Shown here piece after piece: positions 34,002-45,443 of a stretch of 64,000 nucleotides of DNA. Source of the stretch: Ophiobolus disseminans (Eukaryota; Ascomycota; Dothideomycetes; Pleosporales; Phaeosphaeriaceae); contig MU006224.1 in NCBI GenBank assembly GCA_010093685.1, forward strand, positions 774,476 through 838,475, given 5' to 3'. The notes beneath the pieces were generated by a model. That model did no database searches. It was not told the DNA's origin and saw only the letters and a list, made by a program, of their open reading frames with translations. Both the position numbers and the translations under genes were made by a program. Position 1 is the first letter of the stretch. Each line of letters starts with the position of its first letter.

Positions 34002-36024
34002 TTAGAATCCGACTGCAACGCCCGGGCGTCTGCGCTCAATGGCTAGTACGGTATCCACGTATTTCCTACTTAATCTGTCTTTCTTCCGTGTCGCCAACAG
34101 GGCAGCGCTCTTGAGCACGTTCTTGATTTGTCTCCCGTTCAATTCGACAGTTGCGAGCTCGTCCAGATCCTTGTCCTGGAAACCTCCCTGCGCATCTTGG
34201 CCCTTCAAGAAGTTTGCCCAGATGTGGCGCCTTGACTCGACGTTGAGATCTGGATAAGCCATGCTGATGTGGATGCGCGACTGGAACGCGGCGTCGATGT
34301 TGTCGACGCGGTTGGTCGTAAGGAACAGGAGACCCTCGTAGTACTCCAGGACACGCAGAAAGATGGAGACGAGCTTGTTGCGTTCGAGGTCGTGGGTCGA
34401 GCGTGCCTCGAGGAAGACGTCGCACTCATCAAGCAGGAGCACAGCGTTCCACTTAGCAATCATTTCGAGAATGTTGCTCAACTTGGATTCAACCTCATTT
34501 GGGTTAATCCCCAAGTCACCGGCACTCATCATAAAGAGAGGTGCTTGCATGTGTTCGGCTACGGACTCGGCGGTGAGGGTCTATATCACGATTAGCATAC
34601 ACAATCCTCCGATTGACTTGTGGGTATGAGCTTACCTTGCCTACACCGGGAGGCCCGCTCAGGAGCGTGATGTGGCCACGCCCCTTGCCACTGATAACAT
34701 CGTCGAAGCCAGACTGATTCATCGCTTGCGATTCCGCGAAAGAGAGAATGAGCTCCTTCTGATCTTCCGGGAGAACTAGCGATTCGAAAGCGTTCATGTT
34801 GAATTGGATGTCCTCGATCAAATCCAGATAGAAGAGAAGCCACTGTTTCTTCTTGAGCGAGTAACCGCGGACGCGTGACAGAGAGATAAGATGATGTTGT
34901 TCTGTAAGGCGGATGCGCTCTGTCTTTGCTTGCTTGCCGAATACGTAACCCGTGTTGAGTGCATCATCGGTCTCCAGGGTTTTGACGGCCTGATCTGGTT
35001 CTTGAGCACCTTCTTTGGCTGCAAGAGCCTCGATGCGAGGAACGTACACTGGGGAAAACCTTCGAAAGCAGTCCGAGTCGACAATAATGCGGCCTTGACA
35101 GTGGTAGGGAATCTCATTGCCCTCTTTGTCCCAGGAGACTGCGAAGCCATCGTACTCTTTGTATTGAGAACCGGCGAGTTGTTCGAATCTTTTACCACGA
35201 TTGATCAAGAGCTCCTTCACCTGTTCTTCCTTGGGGTGGAAGGACAACGGGAATGCCTTCAGGCCCAAGATGGGAGACGTTCCCTGGAATTCGGGCAACC
35301 GGATTGCTTCCACACTGCGGCCAAAGTTGTTTCCATCCCAGTCGATGGCATCCACCCTGAGCTGGTAAAATTTGCCGCATCTTGTCTCGATATATGCACC
35401 TGACCTTAGTTTGTACGCCCCATGCGTACCGTTGTGGGAGCTGGAGTAGATGATGGAGCCAGGTTGAAAGATGGTCCAAATGTGCTCATACGTCACGATT
35501 CCGTGGTCGACGTAGTCGTCCAGCGTTTTGATGACGTCTTTGAGCTCGACTCGGAGCATTTCGTAAAGCAGCTGAACATGGTCGGCTGCTGCTGCATCGA
35601 CATCCGTCCTTGCCCGGTAGGCTAGTAGCTGAGGCCAGCGGTGAACGAAGGGCTGGAAGGGCGCCTCAAATTCCAGTCTCTTCAGGCCACAATGCACTCC
35701 TGGATATCCTTTCAAGATCTCCGTGAGTGCTTCCTTGAGATGTGGTGATTGTATGATGATGGAATGTGTTTCGTACTTCTTGCGAGAGTCCTCGGCCTTT
35801 TGGAGCCGGGTTATGAAAGCATGTTGAGCAGTCTCGTCGTTTTCAGCAGCTTCTGCCACATCTTCGGGCTCCTTGTCCAACCAGGTCCACTTTTCGTTGC
35901 TGTCTTTTGGGCCTTGGTATAAGCTCTTGGTGGAGCTCAGAGTGCCTTCCGGGGCGTAGTCCTTGTGGCCATTGGTATCCGACACATCATTGGAGGTCTC
36001 GTTGGAGGTCTTCTTGACAGCCAT
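34002..36024 (-). CDS. Fungal AAA+ ATPase (DUF7025-type N-terminus)
   Basis: Two exons (34636-36024, 34002-34580) encode 655 residues. The long N-terminal region (AFITRLQKAEDSRKKYETHS, YEHIWTIFQPGSIIYSS, IETRCGKFYQLRVDAIDWDG) resembles the domain that precedes AAA modules in a large fungal family. Walker A, GPPGVGK, ends exactly at the intron and is completed by TLTAESVAEH. Walker B is VLLLDECDVFLE; sensor 1 and the arginine-finger region are FLTTNRVDNIDAAFQSRI. The Walker motifs are complete, so ATP hydrolysis is likely. Substrate and cellular role are unknown. The start is the ATG at 36024 (MAVKKTSNET). Confidence 0.85.
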
Positions 36025-36777
36025 TGTCAAAGTAGAGGGCAACGTGGGAGATGATGATAGAATGAACAGGTCGATTGGCGACTTGAGGCCAAAATGAATA
36101 ACGAGTTCGCCTGGCGAGGGTTCACATTCTTACCTTTGGTTAATCACGATCTTAAGTACTCTTCTCATCCATCTAGGCATCAATCGAAACCCTGTACTGG
36201 CTGTCAGAATATGTTGCTTAGGCGTACCATCCCCGCAGAACACCAGCTGTAGTGGAAAGCTGAAACAAGTTAACGGTACGCTGATCGGGCAACCAGTGCA
36301 ATTGTTGGGCCTCTTGTTTTGTGCACAAGTATACTCTGCCAAGAATAGGCAAGGTTCAATGCTGGAAAAGAGGTGATCAACCTATGAGAAATGTTCTTGA
36401 AGCGCCTGGAGCATGTCTGCCTATCTGCTAGTGCATGAAGGCTGCGGTATCGTACATGAATACCGGTGAGGAGAGGAGCACCCTGTTCCACATTTCATCA
36501 GCATTGGGGCCAAGAAGGGCGGTGCCTAGGGGTGGCGAAGCTGTCGCGGGCGGGCCGAGCAGTCGAACACACGCTGCCCGTGATGATGGTGGTGGAGTAC
36601 ATCCCATGGATGGATCCATTTTCGGGTTTTGCAGTGCCCCATGATTGTGTGGAAGAGGGCACAGTGGAGAGTCTTGGTCGCGACGCCGCAGTGCAGTGAC
36701 GCGCTAAGAGCTGATCCCTGCGTCTTCTTTTAGAGAGCTTCGGAACTTCCCAGCGACAGCTTCAGTTGACTTCGACA
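36025..36777. promoter_or_regulatory. Divergent promoter of the AAA gene and COG5
   Basis: About 750 bp between divergent starts. No gene or repeat seen. Confidence 0.4.
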
Positions 36778-38118
36778 ATGTCCAACGAGGATGAGCCATC
36801 GTATATCGACTATGAGGCGTTCCTTGATCCAGACTTCTCGGCGACGGCATTCGCGAACACGCTGGTTCTCTCCACGAACAACCCCTCAGATACCCCACTA
36901 GACCTATCTACACCACTCTCGCGCGTCCTGTTCGATGTGCAGGAAGTCGACACGCACATTGACACTCTCACCACCAAATCTGCACTACCGCTATTAGAAC
37001 ACACACGCGATCATGCCGAGTCAAGCGGGCGCATATTGCAGGAGGTGGAAGGCCAGGTTGCCAGTCTGACCGAGTCGTACAAGACGCTGGAGAAAGAGGT
37101 GGTAGAGCGATATGAGGTTGCAGAGCAAGTGCGCATTACCGCCGAGAGACTGTGCGAGACAGTGAAGCTGGGAAGAGCTGTAGCGCGATGTTTCATGCTT
37201 GGGAGACAGCTGGAGGTGCGCATGTCTGAGCTTGGCGGTGTGGGCAGCGCGAGGAAAGAGGACCACCGGGCCATGGTGAGGTCCGCCGACACAATCCTGT
37301 CCTTGCGACAGATCCTCCGGGCCTCGAAACCGGGTGAGGAGGGCGAGGGACTCGACAAGGTCAACGTGATCAACACCCTCAAGAGCGAGCTGGTCAATCC
37401 TGGCGAGCGCAGCATATCATCGCGGGCACAGCAGGTGGTCAAGGAGTTTTCCATGTCCTCCTTGCTGTCCTCGTCCGGTCAGACTTCATCGTCTACTTTC
37501 GCGCAGACCGAGGATACAAAGGCGAGGACGACGTCTGCGTTGCTCACCCTGTATCTGCTGTCACCGACATCCTTGAAGACCACCCCGAAGAACTTTGAGC
37601 CCTCACTTATGCTCAATGCTCTGCAGGACTATCTACAGACACAGCTCAAGTCATCCCTGGTATCCCTGGCTCGAGCATTGGGTCAGCTGCCAGCATTGGA
37701 GCGCACACTCCTCGAGATATCCGCTCGATGTCAGAATATTGTGGCCCTGCAATCCCTCCTAGAGGGTATCAAACCTCCATCACACCCGCTTATTGACAGC
37801 TCTTCCACTGTTCCAACGTCGCCCAACTTCCTCCAACCTGTCCTAAAGACGCTAGATACGTCGTCTCTGCCGAGCTACTTCTGGAGGTCGCTTGCCTCGA
37901 ACATGTCGCCGAGGGTCCAAGAAATCATGTACAAGGGCGGTGTGTCGGCTCGGACGTTGAGGAGCAACAAGGATAGGGTCAGGGACGCGGTGAGGGACTG
38001 CGTCAATCGAGGGAGCCAGCTGCCAAGTGCATCGTTGAACAAGGGAGCCGGTACAATTGGCGGCTGGGAGAGGGAAGCTGCGGTTATGGTGGGTAGCATC
38101 ATAGGCCAGATCAAGTGA
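36778..38118 (+). CDS. COG5: Conserved oligomeric Golgi complex subunit 5
   Basis: Single exon, 446 residues from the ATG at 36778 (MSNEDEPSYIDYEAFLDPDF). The segment SYIDYEAFLDPDFSATAFAN and the following coiled-coil region (DVQEVDTHIDTLTTK, ILQEVEGQVASLTESYKTLE) match the Cog5 N-terminal family. COG is a tethering complex for retrograde vesicles in the Golgi. The protein is shorter than animal Cog5, as usual in filamentous ascomycetes. Ends GSIIGQIK. Intact. Confidence 0.85.
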   Translation: MSNEDEPSYIDYEAFLDPDFSATAFANTLVLSTNNPSDTPLDLSTPLSRVLFDVQEVDTHIDTLTTKSALPLLEHTRDHAESSGRILQEVEGQVASLTESYKTLEKEVVERYEVAEQVRITAERLCETVKLGRAVARCFMLGRQLEVRMSELGGVGSARKEDHRAMVRSADTILSLRQILRASKPGEEGEGLDKVNVINTLKSELVNPGERSISSRAQQVVKEFSMSSLLSSSGQTSSSTFAQTEDTKARTTSALLTLYLLSPTSLKTTPKNFEPSLMLNALQDYLQTQLKSSLVSLARALGQLPALERTLLEISARCQNIVALQSLLEGIKPPSHPLIDSSSTVPTSPNFLQPVLKTLDTSSLPSYFWRSLASNMSPRVQEIMYKGGVSARTLRSNKDRVRDAVRDCVNRGSQLPSASLNKGAGTIGGWEREAAVMVGSIIGQIK

Positions 38119-39083
38119 AGCACTGTAGACATATAATGCCACGTGACGATCAACTGTGAAGATGCAAGCACGTGCTTAGCGGCATCAGGCGATGCATCTG
38201 CCATCTTTCCGGATGGGAGGTGAGTGGGCCCCTTGACGATACGAAGCTAGTTAAACAACGTGCAGTAGGCCTGCAGCGGAACACGGCAGACGAGTTTAAC
38301 ATGCTTCTGTGCCTCAGGATACCTTCTCTGCATCCAGACCCCAAGCGTGCATAAAGGCAGCCCGGAACAATATGTCTTCGATTCCCGTTGAAACGGTCAC
38401 AGATCGATCCGGCATGGTTCTTTTGGCTGTGGGAGAGGCTATAAATGAACCAAACGGGCGCGAAGGATGCTTTGGCAATGCAGGCACGCCGAATGACGCG
38501 AAACGTTTGAGGTTTTACGGCGATCAAACGGCGCAGTCGGGTGTTGGGTTGGTACAACAATAGCAGCCAGCACAATATCCCGTGAATGTGTAGGACTGCA
38601 GTCAATGGAAGCCTCGACGACTACAAGGCGGCGTGTTCCCTGGTACTCCTCAGCTAGGCACATGCGCTAAAGCAGGTGAATGGCTCGGCGGACGTTTGGA
38701 TGCTGCAGGGATTGGGGCTGCGCTAAACGATTAAACCACCGAGCCAGTGACCTTTCCTCCTTCACATCTCACACTGTGAGCATTCGTCCGCTCTTCTCCC
38801 CCCTTCACCCCTTCCTTTCCTTGATTGTAACTTGGTATCCTTCGGTGTCTCTTCTTATACTGCGCTGTAGAGTCGTACGCTCGTGCATACCCACCGAGCT
38901 CCGCTTCCCTGCATCAGCCTTCGCGACCACGAATCTGCTGTCCGTCCCCTGACCATCGCACCCTCTGCTCCTTTGAGGCCAGCCGGACTGCAGGAGATCT
39001 GAGCGCGTGAAACACTAGAGAAGCTCTATACTATTTACCAGTCCGCCTTGTATGCCCTCCCCGCCTGACAGCCAGCCGCGTGC
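38119..39083. other. Intergenic and VTS1 5' region
   Basis: About 965 bp. A pyrimidine-rich tract at 38.75-38.95 kb fits a fungal promoter or 5' leader for VTS1. No coding signal. Confidence 0.45.
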
Positions 39084-41109
39084 ATGTCCGCAGTGCTGAT
39101 AGCCGCCCGTAGAATTTCAGACCCCCCGTTACATCTGCCCGCAGACCAGCTGCAGCCTCCCGCCAGCATGTCCAACATCGCCGCGAACAGGAACAGCACG
39201 CCCGAGGGCTCAAGCTCCCTGCGCCCGCCCACGGCCCGCACATCGCTCGGCGCCGGCCACCACCTGCGCTCCTCTGCCGACATGGGCGGCTTCTCCTCCC
39301 CTCTTGCCAACCGCGGCATCCGTCCCGCCTCGGAGATCTACTTCGGCCGCAACAACACGCAGTCGGGCAACCCGGACGAGATGGAGCGTGCGGCCCAGCA
39401 GTGGCTGGCCGACATCGACCAGTATGAGACGACGCTGGAGGAGATGGCCACGGCCACGCTCGACCAGGACTTCAAGGACGAGCTGAGCGCCATCGAGCAG
39501 TGGTTCCGCGTGCTCAGTGAGGCCGAGCGCACGGCGGCGCTCTATGCCCTGCTGCAGCAGACGACGCAGGTGCAGATCCGCTTCTTCATCCAGGTCCTGC
39601 AGCAGATGTCCAAGAGCCTGCCCATGTCGGGCGTGCTCTCGCCGGCCAACTTTGGGGAGAAAGGTGCGTGGTGCCTTGTTGAGAAAAAATTGCTGGATGC
39701 TGACGTGTGCAGACCCCATGACGCAAAAGCTGAGCGACGCCATGAGCAAGCTCAGCACCGGCGAGAGCAACCGCCACTCCATGGGCCTCGGTCCCCGCCC
39801 GCCGCCATCGCCTGGTGCTGGAAAACGCAACTCGGGCCTGGACACGACCACCATCCACCGCATGTTCCCCGATGCCGCCGCCGCCATCGCGAAGCAGAAG
39901 GCAGAGTTTACCGACATCACGGGCATTGCGCCGGCGTCCAACCGCAATAGCACCGTGGGCGACCGCAGCTCCTTAGTCGCACCCACCATCTCCGGGCCTG
40001 AAGAGGGCAGCAAGAGGGAGAACAGTGCTCCGCCAGCATCCCCATGGAACGAGGCCGCCAGCCGTCCCAAGTCATCCGGTCAGCAGCAGCAGCACCAGCC
40101 CATGGGCCAGTTCACTCAGCCCCCGCCATCCGCTGGGCTCCGCTCCCCTCGCCTTCCTCTTCAGAGCGATGTAAACAACGTGCAGACCACCACGCTCAAT
40201 GCACTCGAGGCCAACTCTGCCAACATGCCTCTGCTCTCTCCGGGCTACGCTCAGGGTGGAAGCTGGGCATCCCAGCTGAGCACGCCAATGGTCGCCAACT
40301 TTAATCAGCCTCACAACCAGGCTGACATGGTTGCCAACGCTACCGCCATGAAGCTAGCTGCGCTCTCGACCGTCAACAACCGCATCCAGCTGGATGACGT
40401 CCGCAAGTACCGCCGTGCTCGATCTTCAGACGCACCTGGAAATGGACCCATGTCTCCGGGAATGCCCCACATGGGCAACACCAATATCCTCATGACCAAT
40501 GAGCTGGGCCAGGTGCTGACGCCTCAGCAGGCGGCCGCTCTTCAGGCGCAGCACCTTGCCGCTATGAGTGGCCGCAGGTCTCGCCCTAGCTCCCCCGGTC
40601 TGGCGATGCAGGGCATGGGTGCCATGGGCAACTTCGCCTCGCCTCAGGCCAACGGTTTCCTGTCTGCCGATTACGGCGGCACGGGCATGATGAACAACGG
40701 TATGGGCGCGCTGAATCTCAGTCAGTTTGGCATTGGCATGGGCCATGACGGCAACAATTTCATGAATGATCTCTCCCAGATCGATCGCGGTCGCTCACCT
40801 CGTGGACGTCGTGGCAGCTCAAAGCCCCCGGAAGACCCGACCGATCCCGGCCTCCTACAGGACATCCCAAACTGGCTCAGGAGTCTTCGCCTGCACAAGT
40901 ACACCGACAATCTCAAGGACCTGAAATGGCAAGAGCTTGTCGAGCTTGACGACGAGGGCCTCGAGAAGCGCGGCGTCAACGCTCTAGGTGCGCGCAGGAA
41001 GATGTTGAAGGTAACACCCCCTGTCGCCAATATACACGACTCTCACTAACGCGTTCACTAGGTCTTCGAACAAGTCAAGGAAGCAAAGGACGGCGGCAAG
41101 TTACGATAG
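39084..41109 (+). CDS. VTS1: SAM-domain RNA-binding protein Vts1
   Basis: Three exons (39084-39663, 39713-41010, 41062-41109) encode 641 residues; an in-frame ATG at 39168 (MSNIAANRNS) is an alternative start. The N-terminal region has the fungal Vts1 block (MERAAQQWLADIDQYETTLE, AIEQWFRVLSEAERTAALYA). A long Pro/Gln/Met-rich linker follows. The C-terminal SAM domain reads IPNWLRSLRLHKYTDNLKDL, ELVELDDEGLEKRGVNALGA, RRKMLKVFEQVK. In yeast, Vts1 binds Smaug-recognition hairpins and recruits Ccr4-Not to deadenylate mRNAs. It may work with Dhh1, also in this window, though adjacency is not implied. Intact. Confidence 0.93.
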
Positions 41110-42342
41110 ACTCGCGACTAGCCTGCACGTCTGCCGCATTATTCAAACATACTACTGCTCTCACTTACATAGATCTACGATACGATGGAAGAGCAAAAGA
41201 CCCCCAGCTGGCACGGAGCACTTCCTATCCGTCAGGTCTGGAGCGCCACACATGATTACTTACGGTCCTTTGTGCATTATTGGCCCGCGATTTGGATGTT
41301 GCTTTGATCGGCTTTACTACTGGGCTTTCTTGTCGTACATTATAGGATCTTGTTGATGTTTCTTCTTTTCTCATGTGCCTGGTCTTTTTTTCTTGTTGGC
41401 CTTGCGTGTATGGTAGGATAGGGTAGACGGGATTATACGCGGTGGATGTGTGAAGGAATAATTCATGTTGTTTGATGCTTCGGATTTCCATTTGTCTTAC
41501 TCTAATGCGACAGATTCGAATGTGTCGTTCTTTCCGTTCATGGAGCGCAGGCGTGGGTGCGCTTGTGATTTCCCGCACTTTCTGTCACCGGCGGCATGAC
41601 CTCACTCGCGCAGTCACATTCACGACCCTTACCGAACAACATTCACACAACCTTCCACATTCCTTTCGTTGATGGCATTGTCGGATATTCACTTCTTTTC
41701 TTTGATCACGCCGCACAATGTTTGAACCTTGGAAGCCCAGGAGGTATTCAATATTCATTCTTTGGTCGGTGAGTGAGCGCTCAATGATCTGTCACTGATC
41801 TGAAAATGCTGTCACGATGAGGGCTTGATTGACTATATTGTTAGGTCACACCTGGACCGTTGAGTATTCGTTATGGCTCGAACGTTGGTTTGTGTACCGG
41901 GGCCGACTTTGGAGCGTTGCGACGTGGTGTTGCTGGATGGGGTTGCGGCACGATGTTCGGGATGAAGGTCCCTCTTCACCTTCACCAAAGATGGTGCAAG
42001 GCTTGCCATGACCAAACACATTGTTAACCACCGGGTACAGTCAAATGAGAACACTCTATTGTTCTCCGTGAATCTGAATAAGACTCATGGAGAGTAACCG
42101 CAAAGACTCGTGTATTGTGCACTTATCGTCAATAGTCCCGCATTGACTCACATTGTTCAAGCACAAAATCTGGCATCCTGTGAGTATCACGTAATCCTTC
42201 TCCCTTTACAGTCTATTTCCCACAGCGCGAATCATCCTCGACAATCCAGCATCTTCCTACGATCTTTCGACATCGAACTTTCTCTACAACTTCATATTCC
42301 GGTACATTTTCTGCAGGGCAGACAACCAACAAACACACAAAC
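41110..42342. other. Long intergenic region
   Basis: About 1.2 kb holding the VTS1 3' flank and the GH16 promoter. T-rich at 41.3-41.45 kb. No gene or clear repeat. Confidence 0.4.
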
Positions 42343-43515
42343 ATGCGTCTATCTACTATGTTGACCACAACGCTGAGCACCCTTTTCACTCTAGTTGCCA
42401 TCACCACCGCACACGATGAGCCTGAGTCTACTGTTGGCGCATATGCTCTAACCGCCGACCTCACCTACGACACATTCTTCGAGGGCTTTGAATTTTTTAA
42501 CGAGAAGGACCCCACCGACGGCTACGTACAGTACCAAGACCTGAAATCTGCCATCGCCAAGGGCCTAGTTGGCTATCTAAACGACACCCAGTCTGTCTTT
42601 ATGGGTGTCGATTACACGACCAAGGACCCCAAGGGCCGTGATGCGGTTCGCATCAGGAGTAAGAAGGCGTGGAACCAGGGCTTGGCTATCGCCGATATCC
42701 AGCATATGCCACCGTCCCAGTGTGGGGTTTGGCCGGCTTATTGGTTGCTTGGTAGCGATGCCCAAGGCAAAGAGAACTGGCCCGACGAAGGAGAAATCGA
42801 CATATTGGAGGGCGTTAATGACTACGAGAACAACGCCGTTACCTTGCACACGAACAAAGGTTGTACCATGGACAACACCACGCAAATGGTATCCGGCGCC
42901 AGCACATCCTTACCATATACCGGGTCCCTTTTCACAAGCGACTGTGACGTCAAAAATCCTGACCAGCCCAAGAACGCCGGCTGCTCGATCAAAGCGCCCA
43001 AGACACTCCCCGGCGCACAAATGGGCATCGCCGACTCCACCGAGCAAACTGTATTTCCCTCCTACGGCACAGCCTTCAACACAGCCGGCGGCGGCATCTA
43101 CGCCACCGAATGGACGTCCACCTACATCTCCGTGTGGTTCATCCCGCGCGACTCCCCCCTCTACGCCCTCGCCTCATCCGCCTCTCCCGACCCCACACAA
43201 TGGGGCATGCCCGTTGCGCATTTCGCCGGCAAAAGCTGCGACTACGTCAAGAAGTTTGTCAACCTGAAAATGATCTTCAACACCACTTTCTGCGGCCAGT
43301 GGGCCGGCGATCCCAAGGAGTGGAACAAGTCTTGCGCGAAGAAGACGGGGGTTGCCAAGTGCGAGGACTATGTGCGCGATAATCCCGAGGCGTTTGCGGA
43401 CTCGTATTGGGAGGTCAGAGGCGTTAAGTGGTATCAGAAGCCTGCGGCTACGAAGCGCGGGGCTGGGACGGAGGGCTTTGTTAAGGGGAAGGCGGGGAGG
43501 TGGCAGCGTGCGTAA
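42343..43515 (+). CDS. Secreted GH16 endo-beta-glucanase-like enzyme
   Basis: Single exon, 390 residues. A signal peptide is predicted at about 1-23 (hydrophobic STLFTLVAITTA before H-DEPEST). The GH16 fold is recognised from DTFFEGFEFFNEKDPTDGYV and GVWPAYWLLG; the catalytic motif DEGEIDILEG places Glu151 as nucleophile, Asp153 as helper and Glu156 as acid/base. Paired cysteines (CSIKAPKTL, SCDYVKKF, FCGQW) suit an extracellular protein. The family hydrolyses beta-1,3(4)-glucans. Close resemblance to the fungal 'endo-1,3(4)-beta-glucanase' subfamily is inferred from motifs; the substrate is untested. No anchor at the C-terminus. Confidence 0.93.
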   Translation: MRLSTMLTTTLSTLFTLVAITTAHDEPESTVGAYALTADLTYDTFFEGFEFFNEKDPTDGYVQYQDLKSAIAKGLVGYLNDTQSVFMGVDYTTKDPKGRDAVRIRSKKAWNQGLAIADIQHMPPSQCGVWPAYWLLGSDAQGKENWPDEGEIDILEGVNDYENNAVTLHTNKGCTMDNTTQMVSGASTSLPYTGSLFTSDCDVKNPDQPKNAGCSIKAPKTLPGAQMGIADSTEQTVFPSYGTAFNTAGGGIYATEWTSTYISVWFIPRDSPLYALASSASPDPTQWGMPVAHFAGKSCDYVKKFVNLKMIFNTTFCGQWAGDPKEWNKSCAKKTGVAKCEDYVRDNPEAFADSYWEVRGVKWYQKPAATKRGAGTEGFVKGKAGRWQRA

Positions 43516-44335
43516 GTGTCTTTTTGAAGGGCATTTTGTATGATGTTGTTCCTTGTTTGATGATAGCATTTCAGCGCCTCTCTCGTTGTTGTAAACATAT
43601 TTGTAGCAACATTACACTTCATATTATTGCTATTTGAACGAGGCATAGGTTTATGGCGTTCGGTGGCGATGATTGTATAGCATAGTACATCAGAATTTAA
43701 CATCTTTTGAAATCCCAACCCTCTACTTAGACCTTTTGTTACGGGCCGGTGTGAACAGCTAAAGCACCATGACATATAGTTCGAACTAGACATATTGCTA
43801 TTACCACCTCTACTACTTCACTATGATCTCTTCCTCCTACCTCCCGACTTTAGTAAATACATCACCTCCAAATCGATAAACGCCACATGTCGCACATTCT
43901 TTACAACGCTATACCTCAACGTCAGAAGTTTGATATTAGACGCGAGAACTCACCTCACAGTATCGTACACGCCCCGTGTGAATATTGCTTGGCTGCTGTT
44001 ACTGGCCGTGATGTATGTTAGCGGACTTTCAGAACAGGTCCGGGAGGGTATTGCGCTGCCCGGGTAGTCTTTAGAGGTAGAAAGTTTGCGACCTATTAGA
44101 TGCAAACACGAGGAACAGGAGCTAGTTTCATCTGCGACGCCACGGAATGACTTCAAGAATTCCGAAACGATTTCGGGAACGCATTGGACTCGGATATTTT
44201 TCCCATTGATGTATCGTGAATACTCCGTTTAGCAAGACATGATGACAAGGGCAGCAACCCACCTCATTCCGACGGCCCACCAAATCCTCTTGCTGTACAC
44301 ATGTCCTCGTCAGTCATACCTCCGAAGTCCACCGT
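43516..44335. other. Intergenic
   Basis: About 820 bp, A/T-rich. Separates the GH16 gene from a broken BTB-like gene. Nothing recognisable. Confidence 0.4.
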
Positions 44336-45158
44336 CTATGTATCCTGAACATAGTACGCCTTGGCATCCTTCACCCAAGGCCGATCTTCCTTTTTGATCG
44401 ACAACACACGGTGGTTCATCAATGCCGCAATCAAATCGTCCGCAAACTCCTCGCCTAACATCTTGGCAAAAGGGAGCCCAGTCAGCAGCTGACAACACAC
44501 CCAAAATTCAACCATGAGCTTCCGCGCGGACGATCCCGGCGTCGTTCCCTCGTAATAACGTCCACAGCCAGCATGAGCATAAACGGAACACCGTCTTCGG
44601 CCTCGACCATGTCCATGAAAGCCTGCAAAACGGCGTTTTGGTATGCCGAATCCATGAGTGTGGCGCCGAGGACATACGCCCGGGCCAGGGTTGCGGCGCA
44701 CCAGGAATCAAAGGGCTCGTTGATGTCGGGGATGAGGTAGCTGCAGCCTTTCACGGCGACTTTGTTGCTGTAGAGCCACTGGAGGTACATCTTGAATATC
44801 AAAGGGTGCTCGTCAGTGAGGTCGACGGGTCGGGTCCCGGAGCCTTGCCACGCGGGTTTTAGTGCCGCTTGGAGGAAGGCAGATGTCTTGCAGAGGACAT
44901 GCTTGTGGATGATGAAGGTCTGTCGTGGGTTTGGTGTGGTGTTGATGATTTTCCATCGGGTCACTTAGAGCGCTTGCCTCTGTGCCGCCTACCTCAACTT
45001 CCACTAGCTCGCTGTTGAGGCTATAATTTGTTAGTATGGCACTGGGAGGCATTGATCTGTTCAAGCACTTACTCTGGAAGTTCGGACTCTTGAGACACAG
45101 TTTGCGGAAGCATCTTCTGGCGCTTTGCAGGCCTCGAGATTGGTGCATTCGTAGACAT
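44336..45158 (-). pseudogene. BTB/POZ-like gene with single-base frameshift
   Basis: MSTNAPISRPAKRQKMLPQT starts at 45158. After two introns (donors GTAAGT and GTAGGC) the frame reads ELVEVE, then TFIIHKHVLCKTSAFLQAA, LKPAW and MYLQWLYSN, the BTB-like core shared with the copies at the left end. It continues through AYVLGATLMDSAYQNAVLQA to MLMLAVDV. At about 44560 the family sequence moves to another frame: YEGTTPGSSARKLMVEFW through to the stop at 44336. One missing base explains this. No intron fits. The product would lose about the last 70 family residues. A sequencing indel is the alternative. Confidence 0.65.
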
Positions 45159-45443
45159 GCTGGGAGTAGTCAGATATCGGTGAGCTACAGCGAGTAGAGC
45201 TCGAGTGGGATATGCGGTTATCCTAGCTGTTGAGTTGAATGACTGAGAAGACTGGAGTGAGGGTATGAGAGAGAGCTTCTCCAGGGATTTGGGTACTGCT
45301 ATTCGTAAGGAAGGGGGAAAACAGATTCTCTAGGTTACTGCTAGCCTCGTCCTTTCGATGGAAGCACGATGCTTTCACCGACTCCCAGATAGCTCTAAGG
45401 TTGAATGGTTCCAAGAGAGATCTCGAGCGTTCCTTATCGCCGC

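Noticed and set aside
39084..41109. Long alternative frames inside VTS1 and other core genes
   Set aside because: They overlap well-supported coding exons and show no domain; they are shadows in GC-rich, biased sequence.
42343..43515. GH16 gene as a secreted effector or toxin
   Set aside because: Complete catalytic motif of a glucanase; wall or substrate degradation is the simpler reading.
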